A stretch of DNA of 35,653 bases, taken from assembly GCA_905612315.1 (NCBI GenBank), contig CAJQSL010000050.1, forward strand, positions 1-35,653, written 5' to 3'. Both the position numbers and the translations under genes were made by a program. Origin of the DNA: an uncultured Francisellaceae bacterium (GTDB taxonomy: Bacteria; Pseudomonadota; Gammaproteobacteria; Francisellales; CACEW01). Positions 16,767 to 24,495 of the stretch are shown piece after piece. Under the pieces are notes generated by a model that ran no database searches, was not told where the DNA came from, and saw only the letters and a list, made by a program, of their open reading frames with translations. Numbering within the stretch: the first letter of the stretch is position 1; every line of letters starts with the position of its first letter.

Positions 16767-18695
16767 TTATCTGCCTCGAATAAATAACTGATCTAGTTGT
16801 TTGCCATCTAACACAACAGTTGTTGGCCTACCATGATTACATTGGCCACTGCGCTCAGTTTGTTCTATATCACGTAAAAGGGCGTTCATCTGCTCCTTGG
16901 ATAATAGATCATTTGCGCGAACTGCGCCATGACACGCCATAGTTGATAACGCTTTGTGCTGCCAAATACTAACTTCATCTGATGTGCCAAATTGATCAAG
17001 CTGCTCTAAAATTTTTATAACCAAAGGCCCGATATCATTTGTTTTAATCAACTGCGGGAACTCTCGGGTAATTAATTTATTTTCCCCCATAGGCTCAATC
17101 ACAAAACCTAAATCTAATAATTTATCAGCATAGCTTTCAGCCACAGCGGCAAGTTTATTGCCAACATCAAGCATCACTGGCACTAATAAAACTTGTCTTT
17201 TAACGCCTTCATCTTGCAGCTGTGACTTCATTCTCTCATAAGAAACTCGCTCGGCAGCTGCATGCATATCAACTATAACTAAGCCTTTTTCATTCTCAGC
17301 TAAAATAAATATCCCTTTTAACTGACAAATAGCATATCCCAATGGCGGGATTTTATTATAAACTTTTGTTTCTAATTCTGGATTTTTATCTGAACCTGAA
17401 TTAACAATACTTTCGAAACTTAAACTATCTTGAGATTTAAGCTCAGGAGCTTGTTTTAGAAGATCTGTCCAGTCTGGTAGGTTTGTTAAATCTTGTGAAT
17501 TACTAATAAAAGCATCAGAACCTGTTGAGTTTTTTGTCATGGCAAAATTATTTACAGCCTGAGTATTAGCAAAGTTATTTGATGGCTGAGAGTTAATATT
17601 ATTTATATTCTCAGCACCCCCGCTATTATATTCTCCACCAGCTTCTTCGCCACCTTCTTCACTATCTTCAGTAAAACCACCAGCTTTTGCCTGGGCTAAA
17701 ACTTTATTTAACTGACTATAAATAAAATCATGTACTAAGCGCGAGTCTCGAAATCTAACTTCGCTTTTTGTGGGGTGAACATTCACATCAACCCCATCTG
17801 CGGGCAATGTAAGATATAAAACAAACACACTATGACGCCCATGATATAAAACATCTGAATATGCTTGTTTAATCGCATGAGCAATGCAAAGATCTTTTAC
17901 CATGCGCCCATTCACATAAAAATACTGCCAATCATTTTGCGAGCGACTATAGGTCGGCAGCCCGACATAGCCTTTTAAACTAAGCCCAACTGACTCACAC
18001 TCTATCTCCAAAGCATTTAATAAAAACTCTTCAGCTAATAATTTGGCAATTCTTTTTTCTTTTAATAAATCATTATCTGCTGCGGGTAAATTATAAATAA
18101 TTTTTTCATTATTAATTAGTTTGATGCCTACTTTTTCATTACTTAAGGCTATTTTTTTGACGCAAGATTCTATATGCGAAAACTCAGTTTTTTCAGTTTT
18201 GAAAAATTTTAATCTAGCTGGAGTATTAAAAAATAAATCTCTTATCTCAACCGTTGTGCCGACAGGATGCGGGGTTGGTTCTGTTGTTGGTATATCTAAT
18301 CTACCATTTTGGATTATCTTCCAGCCGTGATCTTCATCTTTTACTTTTGAATATATAGAAAACCTGGAAACAGAAGCAATAGATGCTAAAGCTTCTCCCC
18401 TAAAACCTAAACTTACAACCGACTCAAGCTCATTTAGATCATAAACCTTACTAGTGGCATGTGCGCTGATTGCTAATGGCAAATCATCTTTTTGGATCCC
18501 GGCGCCATTGTCAGTTATTTTTATTAATCTTTTGCCCGCTTGTTCGATTTCTATCGTAATTTGAGTTGCACCAGCATCCATGGAGTTTTCGACACATTCT
18601 TTTACAACAGATGCCGGGCGACTTATTACTTCTCCGGCGGCGATTTGATTAGCTAAATGGATTGATAGTTTTTTTATTCGACGAGTCATAATCAT
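16767..18695 (-). CDS. mutL: DNA mismatch repair protein MutL, endonuclease-type
   Basis: 642 aa. The GHKL ATPase domain shows ENSMDAGA (36-43), DNGAGI (62-67) and GFRGEAL (97-103), followed by DVNVHPTKSEVRF near 310. A Gly/Glu/Asn-rich linker (about 345-400) leads to the C-terminal dimerisation domain. That domain has DMHAAAERVSYE (about 476-487), ACHGAVRA (about 584) and CNHGRPT (about 617), the metal-binding set of MutL proteins that nick DNA themselves. E. coli MutL, which relies on MutH, lacks these. Mismatch repair here is therefore probably MutH-independent. Two start codons (18695, 18689) are equally possible. The gene is divergent from the hydrolase across 68 AT-rich bp. Confidence 0.93.
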   Translation of the reverse strand: MIMTRRIKKLSIHLANQIAAGEVISRPASVVKECVENSMDAGATQITIEIEQAGKRLIKITDNGAGIQKDDLPLAISAHATSKVYDLNELESVVSLGFRGEALASIASVSRFSIYSKVKDEDHGWKIIQNGRLDIPTTEPTPHPVGTTVEIRDLFFNTPARLKFFKTEKTEFSHIESCVKKIALSNEKVGIKLINNEKIIYNLPAADNDLLKEKRIAKLLAEEFLLNALEIECESVGLSLKGYVGLPTYSRSQNDWQYFYVNGRMVKDLCIAHAIKQAYSDVLYHGRHSVFVLYLTLPADGVDVNVHPTKSEVRFRDSRLVHDFIYSQLNKVLAQAKAGGFTEDSEEGGEEAGGEYNSGGAENINNINSQPSNNFANTQAVNNFAMTKNSTGSDAFISNSQDLTNLPDWTDLLKQAPELKSQDSLSFESIVNSGSDKNPELETKVYNKIPPLGYAICQLKGIFILAENEKGLVIVDMHAAAERVSYERMKSQLQDEGVKRQVLLVPVMLDVGNKLAAVAESYADKLLDLGFVIEPMGENKLITREFPQLIKTNDIGPLVIKILEQLDQFGTSDEVSIWQHKALSTMACHGAVRANDLLSKEQMNALLRDIEQTERSGQCNHGRPTTVVLDGKQLDQLFIRGR

Positions 18696-18763
18696 TTTTT
18701 ACTTTATATATATATATTTTAAAATATGCTTATAAGGATATCACAATTTTTTAGGAATTTATC

Positions 18764-19564
18764 ATGGATCGCTTTAAAAAATCTTTATTTAAGATAATTA
18801 AAACTCTGATTATTATATATATAGCTTTAATGCTATTCGCTTTTCTTACTGCTAACATCCAAATTTTTCAAGCACCCACGTCTGCAACCTATAAAAATTC
18901 GGATAATATAATTCATATTCCAATTAATAAAAAAGTGTCTATTGCCGCGATTTATTTACCAAACCCGAAAGCTAAATACACCATTATTTATTCTCATGGA
19001 AATGCTGAGGATTTGGGAGTTATGCTGCCTTTTTTAAAAGATCTTAGAAATCATGGCTATTCTGTTTTAAGTTATGATTATGAAGGCTATGGTTTAAGCA
19101 CAGGCAGCGCTACGGAAGATAATACTTATCGTGATGTGATTGCAACTTATAACTATGCAACAAAAAAACTTCATATCCCACCTAAACATATAATAAGCAT
19201 GGGGCACTCGCTGGGAGCGGCTTTAGCAGTTTATTTGGCTGATAAAAAACCTACCGCAGGGCTAATTCTTACGAGCCCATTTTTAACAGCTTTTAGGGTA
19301 ATTACTAGATATCCCATCCTTTTTTGGGACAAATATAATAATCTAGCTCGAATAAAAAATATCCATGTCCCAGTATTAATTATTCATGGGAATAAAGATC
19401 AGGTTATCTCATTTTGGCATGGCAAAACTTTATATAAAAGTGCTAATGATCCCAAAAAATTTGTGGAGATAAAAGGCGCTGGGCATAATAATTTGGTGTG
19501 GGTTGGGGGGAAGAAATATTGGCAGGCGGTTGCTGGGTTTGCAGTTTGGATCCACCCATCCTAG
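18764..19564 (+). CDS. membrane-anchored alpha/beta hydrolase
   Basis: 266 aa. One N-terminal membrane segment (about 11-32, IIKTLIIIYIALMLFAFL) acts as an uncleaved anchor or signal. The hydrolase core has YSHGNAEDLG (oxyanion region, 76-85), the nucleophile elbow GHSLGAA (Ser149), Asp212 in GNKDQ and His241 in GAGHNN. This is the BEM46/ABHD13-like layout. The substrate, an ester, thioester or lipid, is not predictable. The last codons, VWIHPS and the stop, lie inside an R2 repeat shared with 4893-4938, so the C-terminus has been replaced or extended by repeat DNA. Confidence 0.8.
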   Translation: MDRFKKSLFKIIKTLIIIYIALMLFAFLTANIQIFQAPTSATYKNSDNIIHIPINKKVSIAAIYLPNPKAKYTIIYSHGNAEDLGVMLPFLKDLRNHGYSVLSYDYEGYGLSTGSATEDNTYRDVIATYNYATKKLHIPPKHIISMGHSLGAALAVYLADKKPTAGLILTSPFLTAFRVITRYPILFWDKYNNLARIKNIHVPVLIIHGNKDQVISFWHGKTLYKSANDPKKFVEIKGAGHNNLVWVGGKKYWQAVAGFAVWIHPS

Positions 19565-19588
19565 CCTTCACCCGAAGGTGAAGGGACC
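19541..19588 (+). repeat. dispersed palindromic repeat R2, copy b
   Basis: Contains GTTTGGATCCACCCATCC and the hairpin CCTTCACCCGAAGGTGAAGG. It matches the minus strand of 4893-4938. Its first half is the 3' end of the hydrolase reading frame, including the TAG stop. Confidence 0.65.
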
Positions 19589-19608
19589 CAGACCGCCGTC
19601 GTTGCAAT

Positions 19609-19704
19609 TGGCAGGAGATTGCCGCGTCGGCTTGCAGCCTCCTCGCAACGACAATATTAAAGTCGTTGCGAACGAGCCGAAGGCGAGTGTGGCAATCTCC
19701 TACA
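19609..19704. repeat. two R1 repeats in head-to-head order
   Basis: GGCAGGAGATTGCCGCGTCG through CTCCTCGCAACGAC is followed by GTCGTTGCGAACGAGCC through GTGTGGCAATCTCC. Together they form a long imperfect palindrome. Confidence 0.7.
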
Positions 19705-19733
19705 CAACTGCTGATAAGGTAAATTAATAAAAG

Positions 19734-19829
19734 GGCAAACCTGCCAAAAATATGTACGTAAAAATGGCATATATGCCAAAAATATGTACATAACAATGGC
19801 AAACCTGCCAAAAACATGTACGTAACCAA
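19734..19829 (+). repeat. three tandem 32-bp repeats with palindromic heads
   Basis: Units start at 19734, 19766 and 19798, exactly 32 bp apart. Each begins with GGC-N6-GCC (GGCAAACCTGCC, GGCATATATGCC, GGCAAACCTGCC) and continues CAAAAAYATGTACRTAA. The units abut with no spacers. The rest of the gap to 20109 is AT-rich with no gene seen. Confidence 0.75.
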
Positions 19830-20109
19830 AATAACCCCAGGCAATAGTTAGAAGCTTGGTTTTATAACTCTCAAACCTAAAATAACAATTTACGGTACTG
19901 TTAGAAACCCCTTATTTTGTCACAAGTTATGATAAAATAACCGGTAAAAATATCATTATTTATACAAAATGGTAAGAAAGTCTCTGAAAGTTGTACGAAT
20001 TTTATTTCTTCAGTTATCTTATAAAATATAAATATAAATATTCTCTTAATATTTATATTTTCAAATCTGTCATTAATTGAGTAATAAAAACTTAGGAGCT
20101 GTTACAGCA

Positions 20110-21210
20110 ATGTCATTCGAGCTAAATATTGCGCAAATTATATTTGAAATACAAAGAAAAAACCCAATCTCACTTCATCAACAAGTCGATGCTTTTATCT
20201 TGTTATTAGATAATGCACTGACTAATGCAAATCTTAGTTATCAAGATGAAAAGCGAGCTATAGATATTATTATTAAAAAAGAGGATGATCCTGAAAATAG
20301 AGATTTAGGTGATTTACAAACGATTATTGCAAGATCCACTCGCCCTGAAAATAGTCATGCACTAAATCAACTTATGACATCTTTGTTACTAGCTGAATAC
20401 CGAAGAGCTCAATTAGGAGACTTTGATAAAAAATCTGTTCAACGGTTTATTTTTTATAGTGATATACGCAATAAGCTTTCACGAAAGCTTTATCTTCAAG
20501 ATATTGAGCTTTATGATCTAAGCTTTATTTCAACAACTCCAATGCAATCAATGCTTGGTAAAGCTAAAAATCATCATAAGATCTACCCGAGATATCCATC
20601 TGGATTATTAAATAAAATGCATCCTAATTATTGGCTGGTGGATCCTAAAAGTGATGTACCTTATCTAAACTGTGATGAGAAAAAACATATCAAAGTTAGA
20701 GTACGCCATGGACAAATTTATCGAAATTTAGATGGGCCGAAAAAATTGAAAAATGGTGAGTACCTATACGCTCTTTCACCCAAGGGCGGGTTTTACATTA
20801 TCAACAGAGATGATCAGGAAAAAGAGCAATTCAAAGAAAAAGATTTGCTTTTCCATCACCACTCAACCCCAAGAGCGGGAAATCCTGTATTATGTGCAGG
20901 TAATATTAAAATAGAAGATGGTGTTATTACTGAAATTGATAACTCTAGCGGCCACTATAGCCCATCAATAGAGAGTCTTGTCTTTAGTATATGTTGGTTA
21001 TTTGAGCAGGGAATTTTAAATGAGCAGTGCTTTATTAAAATGCATAATGAACCATTACTTCGTGGCGGTGGTAGGTTTGAGATATTAAACTTACTGCAGG
21101 ATGAAAGGATTCAGCATTTAGTTGATGTTTATAAAGAGGATAATCCTTGTGAAAGAATTGAGGCTGCATGTTTTGGAGCGGCTGGAGCTGGGTCTGAGCA
21201 TAAGAGTTGA
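20110..21210 (+). CDS. unknown protein with SGHY motif
   Basis: 366 aa from the ATG at 20110, preferred over a TTG at 20077 because AGGAG lies 11 nt upstream of it. No signal peptide or membrane segment is seen. Around residues 247-284 the sequence reads HHHSTPRAGNPVLCAG, then EDGVITEIDNSSGHYSPS. From memory, an AG-x-I-x-DG-x-x-x-x-I-x-N-x-SGHY-x-P block occurs in some bacterial effectors and in plant IQ-motif proteins, so a host-directed role is possible. This is a motif resemblance only. The gene is isolated, with repeats upstream and a convergent phnX-like gene downstream. Confidence 0.7.
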   Translation: MSFELNIAQIIFEIQRKNPISLHQQVDAFILLLDNALTNANLSYQDEKRAIDIIIKKEDDPENRDLGDLQTIIARSTRPENSHALNQLMTSLLLAEYRRAQLGDFDKKSVQRFIFYSDIRNKLSRKLYLQDIELYDLSFISTTPMQSMLGKAKNHHKIYPRYPSGLLNKMHPNYWLVDPKSDVPYLNCDEKKHIKVRVRHGQIYRNLDGPKKLKNGEYLYALSPKGGFYIINRDDQEKEQFKEKDLLFHHHSTPRAGNPVLCAGNIKIEDGVITEIDNSSGHYSPSIESLVFSICWLFEQGILNEQCFIKMHNEPLLRGGGRFEILNLLQDERIQHLVDVYKEDNPCERIEAACFGAAGAGSEHKS

Positions 21211-21233
21211 TTTAGGTTTGGTTGCAGCTTGGC

Positions 21234-21272
21234 GAACCCCTTCCCCCCGTGGGGGAAGGGTGGGATGGGGGC
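21234..21272. repeat. dispersed palindromic repeat R2-like hairpin, copy c
   Basis: CCCTTCCCCC-CGTG-GGGGAAGGG-type stem followed by TGGGATGGGG. It is a degenerate relative of copies a and b. It lies between convergent genes but is not followed by a T-run. Confidence 0.45.
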
Positions 21273-21340
21273 ATCCATATAGCAAGGCCTCGCAAAAAAC
21301 TTCTTTAATTAGCAATCTTACGCGAAGCACTTCACCGCTC

Positions 21341-22444
21341 TTACCAAGTAGGATAGCCAGTTAGGCTCCTAGAATCTTCAGAGGCTTCTTTGGCCTCTTT
21401 GGCCTCTTTAAACGGTGCTAAAGTCGCAGATTTTAAGCTTGCAAAATCATCGGCTGGAGTCTCCCCATTGGCTAATCTTCTATTAACATCAGAAATAACC
21501 CCTGGTAATAAATTAATATCATCAATTACATAATGCGCGCCACTTTTTAATAAAGTTTCTCTTGAGATAATTCTGCGCTCTTCTAACTCATCGGCTGATA
21601 ATTGCTTCTCATGCTCAAAACTATCCACATCTACATAATTACTCCACTTACTAACCCCAACAGACCAGCAGCCAGCATTTAGCCCCTCACCAACCCCAGT
21701 TACGGTATCATCTACTTTTACAACAGCTTTCGGGTTCGCAAGTCCTAGTAAATCCATATTTTTAAATACCATATGCGGAGCTGGCCTGGCGCCATTTACA
21801 ACCTCATCTCCAGCAACTGTGGCATCGGGGGTAAAACCTTGTTCTTTGGCATGACAAAGTAAGATATCTACCATAGATCGAGTAAATCCTGTAGATAACC
21901 CAATTAACAGACCATCTTTTTGCATACCTTGAGTAATATCAGCAACCCCAGGTAAAAGCTCAGAATAATCTTTTAAGCAAGCTAATTGCATTGGCACAAA
22001 TTTTTCAAACATATTATCAACATCAAGTTGATCAGGATAGTTGCCATGCACGGCCTTCCATTTCTCTTTAACTGAATCCATTTTTGTTAACTGTTCTATA
22101 TGCAAGTCTTTACGAAGACCCATTGGCACTCTTGCCTCTTTCATTGAAATATCTACCCCAAACTCTTTAAATACTTCAACAAAAACTACCGCTGGTGCTA
22201 TTACATATCTATCTAATGTTGTCCCACTCCAGTCTAAAACCACTCCTTCAACCTTATTTGGGGTAATATTTTGAAGTTGCTCTGATTTCATTCTTCTTTG
22301 AATATTAACAGATGCAGCCTTTGGTGCTGCTGAAATCAATTCTTTATCAAACTGCGCTATACTTTCTACACTCAACCGATTAGACCTAGCAGCAGCTTGA
22401 GTAGATAATGATTTAAAGATTGTTCTAAATTTAGACGATGACAT
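21341..22444 (-). CDS. phnX: phosphonoacetaldehyde hydrolase (phosphonatase), extended
   Basis: 367 aa, about 100 longer than typical phosphonatases. The HAD core begins with VVLDWSGTTLD (nucleophile Asp71). MGLRKDLHI supplies Lys112, the Schiff-base lysine. The Asp-Lys spacing of 41 residues equals my recollection of the Bacillus cereus enzyme. KVDDTVTGVGEGLNAG matches the acidic motif and GVSKWS follows. The enzyme splits phosphonoacetaldehyde into acetaldehyde and phosphate. No phnW partner is seen nearby. The first ~60 residues are additional, lack acidic residues up to about position 26 and are rich in Ser, Lys, Arg and Ala. The C-terminus has a KEA repeat. Substrate could have shifted. 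Confidence 0.75.
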   Translation of the reverse strand: MSSSKFRTIFKSLSTQAAARSNRLSVESIAQFDKELISAAPKAASVNIQRRMKSEQLQNITPNKVEGVVLDWSGTTLDRYVIAPAVVFVEVFKEFGVDISMKEARVPMGLRKDLHIEQLTKMDSVKEKWKAVHGNYPDQLDVDNMFEKFVPMQLACLKDYSELLPGVADITQGMQKDGLLIGLSTGFTRSMVDILLCHAKEQGFTPDATVAGDEVVNGARPAPHMVFKNMDLLGLANPKAVVKVDDTVTGVGEGLNAGCWSVGVSKWSNYVDVDSFEHEKQLSADELEERRIISRETLLKSGAHYVIDDINLLPGVISDVNRRLANGETPADDFASLKSATLAPFKEAKEAKEASEDSRSLTGYPTW

Positions 22445-22587
22445 AATATAACCCCTTTTAGTTTATTTTTATTCTTGAAATTTTCTCTATTCTAAATACT
22501 TTTAATGCTTTTGCAATTTTTATTAAACTTAAATTAAAATAGTGCCATAATAGATATTAATGTTCTAATTTAAGAAGGTATAACAAC

Positions 22588-23259
22588 ATGTCTAATACAA
22601 AATCACTTCTAAGTCTTGAAACAGTTCGCGGCCTAAATAGAGAACATCATCCGATAAGAAAAGCAGAATTTGGCGACGACCCAATAAATGCAAGTGTAAA
22701 ATGGTTAGAAGAGGCTCTAAAGCTTGATACTATAAACCCAAATGCTGCGATGCTAGCAACTTCAAGTAAAGATGCTAGACCAAATGGCAGAATAATTTTA
22801 TTAAAAGAAATAACGGATCAAGGCTTTATTTTTTACACGCATTATAACTCACCCAAAGGTTGTGAGCTGAATGAAAACCCTCAAGCAACTCTTCTATTTC
22901 ACTGGGATCAACTGGCAAGACAACTTAGAATAGCCGGAAAGATCGAAAAACTATCTCAAGATAAATCTGATGAATATTTTAAATCACGCCCAAAAGGCTC
23001 TCAAATTAGTGCATCTTTATCTCACCAATCCCACTCAGTTGAAAATAGAGAATCTTTAAATCAACAAATGGATGATATAAGTGAAGAACTTGAAGAAGAA
23101 GATATTCAAAGACCAGATCATTGGGGTGGATATGTTTTAATTCCTGAGGAAATTGAATTCTGGCAAGGACAAAAAGATAGATTACATGATCGTATTAAAT
23201 TTATTGCAGATGGAAATTACCCGGATTTTAACTGGAATATCGCAAGGCTTGCACCATAG
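22588..23259 (+). CDS. pdxH: pyridoxamine 5'-phosphate oxidase
   Basis: 223 aa, normal length. Family blocks are present: NAAMLATSSKDARPNGRIIL and KGFIFYTHYNSPKG-like text (here QGFIFYTHYNSPKG), SRPKGSQISASLSHQS, and EFWQGQKDRLHDRI with the C-terminal WNIARLAP. PdxH uses FMN and oxygen to convert pyridoxine/pyridoxamine phosphate to the cofactor pyridoxal phosphate in the cytosol. A TTGCAA (22511) with TAAAAT (22535) 18 bp later may be its promoter. AGAAGG precedes the ATG. rlmE follows after 24 bp, so the two may be one transcript. Confidence 0.93.
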   Translation: MSNTKSLLSLETVRGLNREHHPIRKAEFGDDPINASVKWLEEALKLDTINPNAAMLATSSKDARPNGRIILLKEITDQGFIFYTHYNSPKGCELNENPQATLLFHWDQLARQLRIAGKIEKLSQDKSDEYFKSRPKGSQISASLSHQSHSVENRESLNQQMDDISEELEEEDIQRPDHWGGYVLIPEEIEFWQGQKDRLHDRIKFIADGNYPDFNWNIARLAP

Positions 23260-23283
23260 CATAATTAAGCATAAAATTTTGCC

Positions 23284-23925
23284 ATGACAAAAAAACCGCA
23301 AAACACAAAAACTAGTAAAACATCTAAGCAATGGCTGAAACGCCATTTTGCTGACCCATATGTTAAAAAAAGCTGGCAAAGTAAATATCGCTCGCGCGCA
23401 GCATTCAAGCTTTTAGAGATCCAAGAAAAAGGCCGAATAATCAAACCATGCATGAAAGTTGTGGATCTTGGAGCAGCGCCAGGTAGCTGGTGTCAGGTTG
23501 TACAAAGCATTATTGGCTCCAAGGGCAAAATCTTTGCACTTGATATTTTGCCGATGGATCCAATAAATGATGTTTCTATAATCACAGGGGATTTCACGGA
23601 TGAGACAGTTTTAAAGCAGCTAGAAGATGAGCTTAATGGTGAAAAAGTTGATCTTGTTTTATCAGATATAGCGCCGAATCAAAGTGGGCATAAAAGCGTT
23701 GATCAACCAAAATCTATTTATCTAAATGAGCTCGCCTTAGATTTTGCGATTAATCATCTAAAACCTGGCGGGGACTTTTTATGTAAAGTATTTCAAGGAG
23801 TTGGCTCACAAGAGTTTCATCACGCCTTAAGAGATAATTTTACAAAAGTTATCACGCGTAAGCCAAAAGCATCAAGAGATAGTTCGACGGAGATATATTT
23901 GCTTGGTAAAGGTCTAAAGCAATAG
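23284..23925 (+). CDS. rlmE: 23S rRNA 2'-O-ribose methyltransferase RlmE (FtsJ)
   Basis: 213 aa. The basic start is followed by KSWQSKYRSRAAFKLLEIQE. The SAM site is VVDLGAAPGSWCQVV. DLVLSDIAPNQSGHKSVDQP and KPGGDFLCKVFQG complete the Rossmann fold and the K-D-K-E catalytic set. It methylates U2552 of 23S rRNA late in 50S assembly and is often heat-induced. In many gammaproteobacteria ftsH follows; here only repeats follow, then dnaN on the other strand. Length and motifs are normal. Confidence 0.93.
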   Translation: MTKKPQNTKTSKTSKQWLKRHFADPYVKKSWQSKYRSRAAFKLLEIQEKGRIIKPCMKVVDLGAAPGSWCQVVQSIIGSKGKIFALDILPMDPINDVSIITGDFTDETVLKQLEDELNGEKVDLVLSDIAPNQSGHKSVDQPKSIYLNELALDFAINHLKPGGDFLCKVFQGVGSQEFHHALRDNFTKVITRKPKASRDSSTEIYLLGKGLKQ

Positions 23926-23956
23926 CCGACAAGTAAGAATAATTACACACAATACG

Positions 23957-24110
23957 CTGTCGTTGCGAGGAGGCCCAAAGCCGACGCGGCAATCTCCTGC
24001 CTAACTGCAACTAGCGTAATAATATTAGTTTCAGGAAGGAGATTGCCACACTCGCCTACGGCTCGCAAAGACTTTTATATTGTCGTTGCGAATGAGCGGC
24101 AAGGCGAGTG
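23957..24110. repeat. R1 repeats downstream of rlmE
   Basis: Three units: 23958-24001 (GTCGTTGCGAGGAGGC to GGCAATCTCCTGCC), 24037-24071 (GGAGATTGCCACACTCGCC to GCAAAGAC) and a partial one at 24081-24110 (GTCGTTGCGAATGAGCGG). No gene was found in 23926-24495. Confidence 0.65.
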
Positions 24111-24212
24111 GGAATTGTTGCGTGCATCTGTTTTTTAAAGGGAAAGAGCCACCCTAAAGAGGCAGAACCTTACCTATCGCAGTCTTTGCGAGACAACGTC
24201 GAAGCAACCTCG

Positions 24213-24477
24213 GGTGGAGCGCGTAGCGCGGACCCCGGACTTCTTGGCAGGTATATTTACGACCCTGAATAAAACCATAAATAAATATTGATATTATGTA
24301 ATAACCTTGCCATCTGAACTTGCTTCCGTGCTACGCACGAGATTGCCACGTCGCTCTTTGAGCTCCTCGCAACGACAGCGGTTGTATGTAATAACCTTGC
24401 CATCTGAACTTGCTTCCGTGCTACGCACGAGATTGCTACGTCACTCTTTGAGCTCCTCGCAACGACAGCGGTTGTAT
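24213..24477 (+). repeat. composite repeat with two tandem 90-bp units
   Basis: Units at 24298-24387 and 24388-24477 are identical except for two bases. Each runs from GTAATAACCTTGCCATCTG to CGACAGCGGTTGTAT and includes an R1 core. The upstream segment 24213-24297 (GCGCGTAGCGCGGACCCC; AAATAAATATTGATATTAT) recurs at about 35277-35357 together with one unit, so the whole block is a dispersed element. Confidence 0.75.
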
Positions 24478-24495
24478 AATAACCCTGGCAATAGA

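Noticed and set aside
19734..19829. Short CRISPR array
   Set aside because: The three 32-bp units abut without unique spacers and no cas gene is present.
19443..19844. 133-aa minus-strand frame over the hydrolase end and repeats
   Set aside because: It crosses the hydrolase, R2, R1 and the 32-bp repeats; an accidental open frame.
21234..21272. Rho-independent terminator between convergent genes
   Set aside because: The stem is strong but no T-run follows on either strand; it fits the R2 repeat family better.
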